Position numbers and translations under genes: made by a program. A stretch of DNA of 6,114 nt from assembly GCA_938014865.1 (NCBI GenBank), contig CALLQJ010000344.1, forward strand, positions 1-6,114, read 5' to 3'. This document shows positions 1 to 5,966 of this stretch, piece by piece; position 1 is the first letter of the stretch; every line of letters begins with the position of its first letter. Source of the DNA: an uncultured Fastidiosipila sp. GTDB taxonomy: Bacteria > Bacillota > Clostridia > Saccharofermentanales > Fastidiosipilaceae. Under the pieces are notes generated by a model, which was given only the letters and a program-made list of their open reading frames with translations, did no database searches and was not told where the DNA came from.

Positions 1-1842
1 CTAGAGTATTCTTTTGCCGTTAAGGCTTCGGATTGTCTTATGTTCGGTCAGAAGGTAAAGGTTCAGCCGCTCAATCTCCTCATGGCGTTTAATCTTGCGG
101 GTCGTACTTTTGATCATGCCTTCATCCGAGAAAACAAAGTAGCGGATATGCTTATAGTCCGGCAGCAGTTTATTCACCCGTTCCACTTCTTTTTCAAGAT
201 AAGAACGGATGTGCCGGTCCGTCTGTTTGAAATCTTCCGGGAAAGCGGAAGGCGCCAGAGCAAAACGGACGGAGAGGTCGATACCGCCGCGCTCGTTCGG
301 CGCGCCCCATACCAGGACATCTTCTACGCCGTCCATCTGACCGAAAAGGGCCTCGACTTCTTCAGGAAAAACTTTCTTGCCGTTCGGCAGCACAATCATG
401 GATTTATAACGTCCCGTGATGTGGAGGGCTCCGCGTTTATCAAAATATCCCATATCACCGGTGTGAAGCCTTCCGTTTTCATCCAGTGCCTCTTTCGTCC
501 TTGCCTCGTCCTTGTAGTAGCCGAGCATGACCGAGTCGGAACGGACCGTAATTTCGCCTTGTCCCGCTTCCAGATCGGGATCCTCATCAATCACTACCTC
601 GACTCCGGGAAGCGGTGCACCGACGCTGCCGGGGACATTCAGCTCGGATGTACAGGATGCAATGACCGGCGAATGTTCGGTCATGCCGTAGCCTTGGAAA
701 AATTCAATGCCGATGTCGTTAAAGCCCCGGACCACTTCGAGGTCTGCCGAAGCTGCGCCGACGACCATGGCCCGGATTTTCCCGCCCATGGCGTCAATGA
801 CCGGCGCAAAGATTTTCCGCTTCGCTTTAATGCCGACTTTTTCCAGGCCGCGCGCCAGCGAACGCGCCATTTTCATCATTCCGCTCAGGCCGGCATGTTC
901 AATCTTTTTATTAAAGACCCGCCACAGGCTTGCAAATAGACGGGGCCACCCGATCATCCACGAGATTGCCCATTCCCGGATATTGTTGCCGATATAACGC
1001 TGTCCGTCGGCAAAACAGACCACCGGGCCTTCACTCAGCGGGTAGAGCTGTCCTGCTGTATGTTCGAAGGTATGGTGCATCGGCAGAACGGAGAGAAAAC
1101 GCTCGCCCGGATAAATCGGCAGGATCTCGGCGATGCTCGCCAGATTCGCCAGAATGTTTATCTGCGAAAGCATCACGCCTTTGGCCTCCGCCGTCGTGCC
1201 GGAGGTGTAAAAAACGACCGCAAGCTCGCCGGGCTTTTGTTCAAGGGAAAGATACTGTCCTTTTCCGGCCTCCCGGATTTTTCTGCCTTCTTCCAGCGCA
1301 TCGCTTAAGAGGACAATTTTCTTGCCGGCCGGGACGTCAAAATCCTTCGGAAGCTTATCTTTTTTGCCCAGCGTCAGGTCATTGAGAATTAAAAGCTTGA
1401 GCTTCGGCAGTTCATGCAGTGCTTTCAGCCCGCTTTCGGCATGGGCGGCAGAGGCACAGAAGATTTGGCAGTCTCCCCGCTCCAGGAGATTTAAGAGCTC
1501 CGTTTGCGGAAGCAGGTTATCAAGCGGCACAGAGACCGTACCCGCCGTCATGGCGGCCAGATGGATAAAGATCCATTCATAGGAATTCGGGCCCGCAAAC
1601 GCAAAATGGGCGCGTTCTGAGGCGGGGAAATACATCAGGATATACTCAGCTAAGTTCTGGACGTCCTGACGGATGTCTTCAAAAGAGCGCGTCTCCTCTT
1701 CCGCTTTCGGATGACGCCGGAAACGATAGGCTTCATGTGCGCCGTAACGGCGGGCTGAACTCAGAAGCAGGCTGCGGAAATCGCTGAAGCTTTCCGCCCG
1801 GCTTTGCGCAGTATCTTGATGTGATGTTTTATCCTTATTCAT
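1..1842 (-). CDS. Long-chain fatty acid CoA/ACP ligase (AMP-binding, ANL superfamily)
   Basis: This 613-residue protein should activate a fatty acid with ATP to an acyl-adenylate and pass the acyl group to CoA or acyl carrier protein. All the adenylate-forming signatures are present: the phosphate-binding loop YTSGTTAEAKGV (about residues 212-223), YGMTE (385-389), the hinge-region TGD (461-463) and GRYK (477-480), then PNGKKVFPEEVE (486-497). The likely catalytic lysine is K583 in TTRKIKR. Length fits FadD/FAA1-like long-chain ligases. No signal peptide or clear membrane span is seen, so it is probably cytosolic or peripheral. The ATG start is supported by AAGGAAA upstream. The stop codon TAG is the very first codon of the window, so its terminator lies outside. 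The gene is divergent from plsC. Whether CoA or ACP is the acceptor, and the chain length, cannot be read from sequence; the family call is firm, the substrate is inferred. Confidence 0.93.
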   Translation of the reverse strand: MNKDKTSHQDTAQSRAESFSDFRSLLLSSARRYGAHEAYRFRRHPKAEEETRSFEDIRQDVQNLAEYILMYFPASERAHFAFAGPNSYEWIFIHLAAMTAGTVSVPLDNLLPQTELLNLLERGDCQIFCASAAHAESGLKALHELPKLKLLILNDLTLGKKDKLPKDFDVPAGKKIVLLSDALEEGRKIREAGKGQYLSLEQKPGELAVVFYTSGTTAEAKGVMLSQINILANLASIAEILPIYPGERFLSVLPMHHTFEHTAGQLYPLSEGPVVCFADGQRYIGNNIREWAISWMIGWPRLFASLWRVFNKKIEHAGLSGMMKMARSLARGLEKVGIKAKRKIFAPVIDAMGGKIRAMVVGAASADLEVVRGFNDIGIEFFQGYGMTEHSPVIASCTSELNVPGSVGAPLPGVEVVIDEDPDLEAGQGEITVRSDSVMLGYYKDEARTKEALDENGRLHTGDMGYFDKRGALHITGRYKSMIVLPNGKKVFPEEVEALFGQMDGVEDVLVWGAPNERGGIDLSVRFALAPSAFPEDFKQTDRHIRSYLEKEVERVNKLLPDYKHIRYFVFSDEGMIKSTTRKIKRHEEIERLNLYLLTEHKTIRSLNGKRIL

Positions 1843-1862
1843 TCATCTTTTCCTTATGTTTT

Positions 1863-1892
1863 TTGACTATCAAATCGAAATCATTGTATTAT
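1863..1892 (+). promoter_or_regulatory. Candidate sigma-A promoter for plsC
   Basis: The -35 box TTGACT (1863-1868) and -10 box TATTAT (1887-1892) each match the vegetative consensus at five of six positions, with an 18-bp spacer. Transcription would start near 1899 and give a leader of about 90 nt before the GTG start of the acyltransferase. On the opposite strand the same area contains CATAAT and TACAAT as possible -10 boxes for the fatty acid ligase gene, but no acceptable -35 box goes with them, so no promoter is called for that gene. Confidence 0.55.
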
Positions 1893-1941
1893 GCCTACAC
1901 AGGGCAAATGATCTTGCTGACCGGCGCAGGTGCTTTTTCTG

Positions 1942-1957
1942 AACACAAACATGTGTT
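1942..1957. repeat. Inverted repeat in the ligase/plsC divergent region
   Basis: AACACA and TGTGTT form perfect 6-bp arms around a 4-base AACA centre. The site lies downstream of the predicted plsC promoter and upstream of the ligase start, so it could be a small operator or a leader hairpin. The stem is AT-rich and short, and no T-run follows directly, so a terminator is unlikely. Confidence 0.4.
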
Positions 1958-1977
1958 TATTTTGCGTTGTTTAGTCT

Positions 1978-1983
1978 GAGGTG
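1978..1983 (+). promoter_or_regulatory. Ribosome binding site that sets the GTG start of plsC
   Basis: GAGGTG sits four bases before GTG at 1988. An in-frame TTG lies farther upstream at 1967, but this binding site falls inside the reading frame that would follow it, and no purine-rich site precedes the TTG. The GTG is therefore the preferred start and the protein is seven residues shorter than the longest open frame. Confidence 0.75.
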
Positions 1984-1987
1984 TAAA

Positions 1988-2893
1988 GTGACGGAAAAGG
2001 ATTCTGAATCAACAAAGAGAAAAGAAATTGTTAAAATTAAACCGATTGAACGCGGTTTATCCGGCCGTATCTGCAACAAAATCGGAAGGGCTCTGGTACG
2101 TATGTTTACGCGTTTTGAAGTCCGCGGCCTGGAAAACCTGCCGGCTTCCGCTCCCTATATCATTGCTCCGAATCACGAAACCTACATCGACGGTTTATTT
2201 GTCAGCATGCGCCTGCCCGATGATCACTTTGCCAAATTCACCAGCCTGGCCGCCAAAGAACTTGAAGAGTCCAGAGGCTGGTTCGGAAAAGTCATCATGC
2301 GCGTCGGACGGGGCATTCCCATCGACCGCAAAGGCAGCGCTCTGCAGTCGCTGCGCATTTCCATCCACGCCTTGGAAGCGGGGAATATCCTGCTCATTCA
2401 TCCGGAAGGCACCCGGACACCGAACGGAAAAATCGGCAAAATCCACGACGGCTGTGCTTTTATCGCGCAGCATACGGGCTGTGTGGTTGTACCGGCATTT
2501 ATTGACGGAGGCTACGAAATTTTCTCGCGGCATATGACCTGGCCGAAACCTTTCAAGAGCTTCGGACGGCGGCGCCGCCTGATCGTGACCTACGGCGAGC
2601 CGATGGATCCGGCCGATTACGAGGACACCCACGCGATGACCGCGGCCATCTCCGCCTGGCTGCACGGCATGGATGCAAATAAAGAAGTCCCCAGAGAATA
2701 TACGGGGGTCAATCTTATTCAAAAAGAAAAACAGGAGGCCCGTGCCGCCCGACGCCGTCAGCAGGAAGCTGCGGACGAAAAGCTTCGTACCGCTGAAAAA
2801 ACAGCTGAAACGGCTCGGGAGAAAAACGATGCGTCATCTTCTGCTCCCTCCGCCTCCCCGGGAAAAGATACCGCGTCTTCCGGAAAATCTTAA
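1988..2893 (+). CDS. plsC: 1-acyl-sn-glycerol-3-phosphate acyltransferase (PlsC/LPLAT family) with charged C-terminal tail
   Basis: This 301-residue protein should transfer an acyl chain from acyl-ACP or acyl-CoA to lysophosphatidic acid, giving phosphatidic acid at the inner face of the membrane. The catalytic HX4D motif is NHETYID (H63, D68). It is followed by GIPIDRKG (about 109-116), the substrate-binding EGTR (140-143) and the VVVPAFIDGG block (166-175). The catalytic core ends near residue 230, a normal PlsC size. Beyond it is an unusual tail of about 65 residues: a Lys/Glu/Arg/Ala/Gln-rich stretch likely to be helical, then a Ser/Ala/Pro/Gly/Lys low-complexity end. The N-terminus is basic and has no clear membrane span, so membrane contact is probably peripheral. 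It is transcribed divergently from the fatty acid ligase, which fits joint use in phospholipid synthesis. Acyl-donor preference cannot be read, and other LPLAT substrates remain possible. Confidence 0.88.
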   Translation: MTEKDSESTKRKEIVKIKPIERGLSGRICNKIGRALVRMFTRFEVRGLENLPASAPYIIAPNHETYIDGLFVSMRLPDDHFAKFTSLAAKELEESRGWFGKVIMRVGRGIPIDRKGSALQSLRISIHALEAGNILLIHPEGTRTPNGKIGKIHDGCAFIAQHTGCVVVPAFIDGGYEIFSRHMTWPKPFKSFGRRRRLIVTYGEPMDPADYEDTHAMTAAISAWLHGMDANKEVPREYTGVNLIQKEKQEARAARRRQQEAADEKLRTAEKTAETAREKNDASSSAPSASPGKDTASSGKS

Positions 2894-2936
2894 TTTTTTA
2901 TCGCAGCAAAATTTAAATTCAGATCAGATCTTAAAA

Positions 2937-2971
2937 ACGGTCCCGGCCGAAAGGCCGAAACCGCTTTTTTC
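2937..2971. terminator. Bidirectional rho-independent terminator between plsC and ackA
   Basis: An upper stem CGGCC/GGCCG (2944-2948 with 2953-2957) is capped by a GAAA tetraloop. A lower stem CGGT/ACCG (2938-2941 with 2960-2963) is separated from it by a CC/AA internal loop. On the plus strand CTTTTTT follows at once (2964-2970), ending plsC transcripts. On the minus strand TTTTTAA follows the same hairpin, so it can also end the pta-ackA transcript. The position 45 bp after plsC and about 55 bp after ackA suits both convergent genes. Confidence 0.85.
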
Positions 2972-3023
2972 TTTATCCGCTTATAATGCGTCCGCGCCTC
3001 AGACACGTACGCATCCTGCACGA

Positions 3024-4211
3024 TCAGACCAGGCGTGCCGTCTCCCGGGCAATCATATATTCTTCATTCGTCGGGATGACGAGGACACGCACCTTGGAGT
3101 CCTTGGTGGAAATCTCCATGGTTTCTCCGCGTTTCTTATTCTGCTCGGGATCAATCTCCACACCGAGATAGCTAAGGCCGGATAAAACCGCTTCCCGGAC
3201 CGTTGAGGAGTTCTCCCCTACGCCGGCGGTAAAGACGATGACATCCACGCCGTCCATCGCCGCCGTATAGGCACCGATGTATTTGCGGACCGCATAGTTG
3301 AACATATCCAAGGCCAGCTTAGCCCTCTCATTGCCTTCTTCAACCGCATCATCCAGATCGCGGAAGTCCGAGCTGACGCCGGAAATGCCGAGGACACCGG
3401 ATTCTTTATTCATCATCGTGTCCAAGGCCTCGAAGCTGAGATCGGGATCGGCGTTATGCAGATAATTGTGAATCGCCGGATCAATATCACCGCAGCGGGT
3501 TCCCATCGGAACACCGGCCAGCGGGGTCATGCCCATCGAATTCTCAATGCAGCGGCCGTTTTTAATTGCCGAAATCGACGAACCGTTGCCGAGATGGCAG
3601 GTAATGATCTTCAGATCTTTAATATCTTTATTGAGGAACTTGGCCGCCTCGCTGCTGACAAAGTCATGCGAGGTGCCGTGGAAGCCGTAGCGGCGCACCT
3701 TATACTTCGTATACATTTCGTAAGGCAGCGCATACATATAAGCTTCGGGCGGCATCGTCTGATGGAAGGCCGTATCGAAAACCGCTACCATCGGGGTGTC
3801 CGGCATGACTTCCTGGCAGGCCTCAATCCCCGTCAGATTGGCCGGGTTATGCAGAGGTGCAAGCGGAATGCAGGCCTTAATGGCCTCTTTGACCTCATCC
3901 GTGATCACGGCCGATTCGGCAAATTCTTCGCCGCCGTGCACCACACGATGCCCGACCGCGCCGATTTCGTCCATAGATTTGATGACGCCGTATTCTTCGG
4001 AAGTCAGCGCCGAAAGCACCTGAGCAATCGCTTCTTTGTGCGTCGGCATGGCTTCTTTGCTCTCCATCTCTTTGCCGCCGGCTTTGTAAGTCATGGCACC
4101 GTCAATACCGATTCTCTCGCAAAGGCCCTTCGCTAAAACCGACGCATCGTCGGAGTCGATCAGCTGGAATTTCAAAGAAGAACTTCCTGCATTAATAACA
4201 AGAATTAACAT
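3024..4211 (-). CDS. ackA: Acetate kinase
   Basis: AckA interconverts acetyl phosphate plus ADP with acetate plus ATP, the substrate-level phosphorylation step of acetate fermentation in the cytosol. The 395-residue length is normal for the family. The N-terminal signature INAGSSSLKFQ (6-16) holds N7. Other expected active-site residues are present: R89 in GHRVVHGG, D146 in VFDTAFH, H178 in YGFHGTSHD, R239 in GTRCGDIDP and E383 in the C-terminal NEEYMIARET. The nucleotide-binding segments HLGNGSS (206-212) and FTAGVGENS (327-335) are intact. The ATG is preceded by AAAAGGAGT at suitable distance. It is the second gene of an operon with pta, 29 bp downstream of the pta stop. Its transcript probably ends at the shared hairpin near 2950. 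No missing residues or frame breaks are seen. Propionate or butyrate can be side substrates in this family, but the full motif set points to acetate. Confidence 0.97.
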   Translation of the reverse strand: MLILVINAGSSSLKFQLIDSDDASVLAKGLCERIGIDGAMTYKAGGKEMESKEAMPTHKEAIAQVLSALTSEEYGVIKSMDEIGAVGHRVVHGGEEFAESAVITDEVKEAIKACIPLAPLHNPANLTGIEACQEVMPDTPMVAVFDTAFHQTMPPEAYMYALPYEMYTKYKVRRYGFHGTSHDFVSSEAAKFLNKDIKDLKIITCHLGNGSSISAIKNGRCIENSMGMTPLAGVPMGTRCGDIDPAIHNYLHNADPDLSFEALDTMMNKESGVLGISGVSSDFRDLDDAVEEGNERAKLALDMFNYAVRKYIGAYTAAMDGVDVIVFTAGVGENSSTVREAVLSGLSYLGVEIDPEQNKKRGETMEISTKDSKVRVLVIPTNEEYMIARETARLV

Positions 4212-4240
4212 AGTGTTTTTTACTCCTTTTCCTCAGCGGC

Positions 4241-5242
4241 TTATTCGGCAGCCTGTGCCTGTACGGCGGTGATGCCGACTACACCGACAATATCATCGGC
4301 GTTGCAGCCGCGGGACAGATCGTTAACGGGACGGGCAATCCCCTGGCAGACTGGGCCGTACGCTTCGGCCTTGCCCAGACGCTGCACGAGCTTGTAGCCG
4401 ATAGTGCCGGCATTAAGATCCGGGAAGATCAGAACGTTCGCCTTGCCGCCTCCCGCGCTGCCGCGCTCCTTTGAAGCGGCAACTTCGGGAACGATGGCCG
4501 CATCAAGCTGCAGTTCGCCGTCGAGCATTAAAGACGGTGCTTTTTCCTTGGCCAGCGCGGTCGCTTCTGTGACCTTGTCTACCAGTTCGCTCTTGGCAGA
4601 GCCCTTGGAAGAATACGAAAGCATGGCCACTTTCGCCTCTTCGCCGACGAGCAGTTCAAAAGACTTGGCCGACGAAATGGCAATTTCCGAAAGCTGCTCG
4701 GCATCAGGATTTTCATTCAGGCCGCTGTCGGCAAATACAAAGGTGCCGTTTGCGCCGTATTCACAATCCGGAACCACCATCAGGAAGAAGGCGGAGACCA
4801 GCTTGGTGCCGGGGGCCGTGCGGACAATCTGCAGCGCCGGACGCAGGGTATCGGGCGTACTGTGTACCGCACCGGAGACCATGCCGTCGGCATCGCCCTG
4901 CTTGACCATCATGCAGCCGAAATAAACAGGATCTTGCATCTGAGTCTTTGCTTTCTCAGGCGTCATGCCTTTCTTCTTGCGCAGTTCATAAAAGGCCTCG
5001 ACATAGCTTTCCGTCTTCTCACAGGAGGCCGGATCCACCAGTTCGATGCCTTCAATGTCGAGATCAAATTTATCGGCGGCCTGCTTTACCTCATCCTCGG
5101 CCCCGACCAGGATCACGTCGGCAAATCCTTCATCGCGGATTTTGACGGCAGCGGTCAAAACACGTTCGTCCGTCGCTTCCGGAAGCACGATCCGTTTCAC
5201 ATCTGCCTTTGCGCGCTGAAGTATGTTTTCAATAAAACTCAT
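4241..5242 (-). CDS. pta: Phosphate acetyltransferase (short form)
   Basis: Pta converts acetyl-CoA and phosphate to acetyl phosphate and CoA, feeding AckA. At 333 residues it is the short, single-catalytic-domain form common in Bacillota and methanogens, without the N-terminal BioD-like and DRTGG regions of the enterobacterial enzyme. Family motifs run in order: VLPEATDERVL (19-29), DADGMVSGAVHST (117-129), ADSGLNENPD (171-180), SYSSKGSAKSE (209-219), DGELQLDAAI (241-250), NVLIFPDLNAGTIGYKL (269-285), and GPVCQGIARPVNDLSRGC (296-313). The last contains the Ser-Arg pair (S310, R311) corresponding to active-site residues of the Methanosarcina enzyme. The ATG start is backed by AGAGGT upstream. 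It is first in the pta-ackA operon. A candidate promoter with an inverted repeat over its -10 lies about 80 bp upstream. A phosphate butyryltransferase is less likely because the motifs match acetyltransferases and ackA is adjacent. Confidence 0.96.
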   Translation of the reverse strand: MSFIENILQRAKADVKRIVLPEATDERVLTAAVKIRDEGFADVILVGAEDEVKQAADKFDLDIEGIELVDPASCEKTESYVEAFYELRKKKGMTPEKAKTQMQDPVYFGCMMVKQGDADGMVSGAVHSTPDTLRPALQIVRTAPGTKLVSAFFLMVVPDCEYGANGTFVFADSGLNENPDAEQLSEIAISSAKSFELLVGEEAKVAMLSYSSKGSAKSELVDKVTEATALAKEKAPSLMLDGELQLDAAIVPEVAASKERGSAGGGKANVLIFPDLNAGTIGYKLVQRLGKAEAYGPVCQGIARPVNDLSRGCNADDIVGVVGITAVQAQAAE

Positions 5243-5310
5243 ACACTTACCTCTTTCTTAAATTCAGCTGCCTTTTTTCTCGTCAGACAAGCTAAATATG
5301 TAATAGTTAT

Positions 5311-5328
5311 CTATACTATCAAGTATAG
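5311..5328. repeat. Inverted repeat over the pta -10 region
   Basis: CTATAC (5311-5316) and GTATAG (5323-5328) are perfect 6-bp arms around TATCAA. The element covers the candidate -10 box and start point of pta, the usual place for a repressor operator. A direct copy of ATAGTT also occurs at 5304-5309 and 5325-5330, spaced by 21 bp, about two helical turns. AT-rich arms of this size can arise by chance. Confidence 0.4.
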
Positions 5329-5350
5329 TTGAAGGACAGGCTGCGGACAA
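5322..5350 (-). promoter_or_regulatory. Candidate promoter for pta-ackA
   Basis: Reading the minus strand, TTGTCC (5350-5345) and TATACT (5327-5322) are 17 bp apart; the -35 matches four of six consensus bases and the -10 five of six. Transcription would start near 5315, giving a leader of about 70 nt before the pta ATG. The score is modest and readthrough from the small upstream gene is possible because no clear terminator separates them. Confidence 0.4.
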
Positions 5351-5400
5351 GAATCCGGAACTTTTTCTGCTTGGAGAAGAACGGTCTTTTCGTCCCCTCC

Positions 5401-5420
5401 GAACGCCCCGGAACGTCCCG
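5401..5420. repeat. Tandem 10-bp repeat downstream of the small gene
   Basis: GAACGCCCCG is followed directly by GAACGTCCCG, nine of ten bases identical. It lies 15 bases past the stop of the small minus-strand gene. CCGG arms around a 6-base centre (5407-5420) could form a weak hairpin in its transcript, but no T-run follows, so it is not called a terminator. Confidence 0.4.
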
Positions 5421-5435
5421 GCCTATACCCTGCCC

Positions 5436-5813
5436 TCAGCGTTTTCCGAAACGCAGCGCCGACCAGTCTTCGTCGAGGGAAATCTGCCGCAGCGGCTCAT
5501 AGCCTTGGTCTTCCAGCCGCTCCCAGCCCCGGGCTCTGCTGATATCACTGTCATAGCGTTCGGAACGTTTCTTCGGGTAGGCAAACCACAAAATGGTCTG
5601 CTCTCCTGCTTTATCCAGCACCTGAGGAATTAAGGCGGCCAGTTCTTTAAGGTCGCGGGCAAAAGCCAGCACCGCTTCGGGTTCAAGATCAGGCATTTCG
5701 TCGTACTTGGTCCAGGAAAGCTCCGCCTTAAAAGGTGCTTCCAGCTCGGGCGGCATACTGATCACCGTCAGATGCTGCTGTTTTAAATCTAATTTATTTC
5801 GCAAAGCTCCCAT
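5436..5813 (-). CDS. Small conserved protein of unknown function (YPKK / GW / WSALRF motifs)
   Basis: This 125-residue acidic-to-neutral soluble protein has no signal peptide or membrane span. I recognise its pattern from small bacterial proteins annotated as hypothetical (possibly the group labelled DUF3052), but I cannot assign a function. The visible landmarks are an N-terminal MGALRNKLDLK, a predicted alternating strand/helix middle with a helix around residues 46-70, then LWFAYPKK (75-82), a basic/acidic segment with SDISRARGW (89-97), and a C-terminal DEDWSALRFGKR. The tryptophans and YPKK block in a late strand resemble the conserved core of that group. The ATG start is backed by AGAGGAGA seven bases upstream. 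A good promoter lies 40-67 bp upstream. It is on the same strand as pta and ends about 190 bp before it; co-transcription is possible but not shown. It is divergent from tmcAL. Confidence 0.8.
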   Translation of the reverse strand: MGALRNKLDLKQQHLTVISMPPELEAPFKAELSWTKYDEMPDLEPEAVLAFARDLKELAALIPQVLDKAGEQTILWFAYPKKRSERYDSDISRARGWERLEDQGYEPLRQISLDEDWSALRFGKR

Positions 5814-5851
5814 ATACTTATCTCCTCTCTTTAAAGCTTACTGAATACTTA

Positions 5852-5880
5852 ATTATGCTGAATTTTTGCTTTTCTGTCAT
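5852..5880 (-). promoter_or_regulatory. Candidate sigma-A promoter for the small unknown gene
   Basis: On the minus strand ATGACA (5880-5875) and CATAAT (5857-5852) each match the consensus at five of six positions and are separated by exactly 17 bp. The start point would be near 5845, giving a leader of about 30 nt that contains the AGAGGAGA ribosome binding site. Confidence 0.6.
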
Positions 5881-5897
5881 ACATCATCCGTTCATAA

Positions 5898-5926
5898 TTG
5901 CGGAGTCTGCACTGCATTTTCCGCAA
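5898..5926. repeat. Spaced inverted repeat between the small gene and tmcAL
   Basis: TTGCGGA (5898-5904) and TCCGCAA (5920-5926) are perfect 7-bp arms around a 15-base centre, with arm centres 22 bp apart, about two helical turns. It lies 18 bp upstream of the -35 box of the minus-strand gene and about 40 bp upstream of the tmcAL start. No T-run follows on either strand, so an operator or activator site fits better than a terminator. Confidence 0.4.
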
Positions 5927-5953
5927 ATCCCAGCAAAAAAAGAGGAAGCATAC

Positions 5954-5959
5954 TATAAT
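5954..5959 (+). promoter_or_regulatory. Perfect -10 box just before the tmcAL start
   Basis: TATAAT ends seven bases before the ATG at 5967, so a transcript from it would begin at or next to the start codon. The -35 position (about 5931-5936, CAGCAA) is poor and there is no TG extension, although an A-tract precedes it. It may be a leaderless promoter or a chance match. Confidence 0.35.
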
Positions 5960-5966
5960 AAGGCTC

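Noticed and set aside
40..939. A 299-codon plus-strand open frame opposite the fatty acid ligase gene
   Set aside because: It lies wholly antisense to a gene with all family motifs, has no recognisable domain, and is best explained by codon bias of the real gene.
1883..1893. CATAAT and TACAAT as -10 boxes for the fatty acid ligase gene
   Set aside because: No acceptable -35 sequence at 15-19 bp spacing on the minus strand.
2195..2722. A 175-codon minus-strand open frame inside plsC
   Set aside because: It is antisense to the conserved catalytic core of plsC and shows no family features.
2982..2987. TATAAT in the plsC/ackA convergent gap
   Set aside because: No -35 box lies at suitable distance and no gene follows on the plus strand.
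2986..3014. ATGCGT...ACGCAT inverted repeat with a 17-base loop after ackA
   Set aside because: The loop is long, arms are short and no T-run follows; the nearby GAAA hairpin is a far better terminator.
3456..4136. A 226-codon plus-strand open frame inside ackA
   Set aside because: It is antisense to the acetate kinase active-site region; the His/Arg-rich composition is typical of a shadow frame.
5329..5435. Possible terminator or RNA gene between the small gene and pta
   Set aside because: Only weak CCGG arms without a T-run were found, and no tRNA-like or riboswitch-like structure was recognised.
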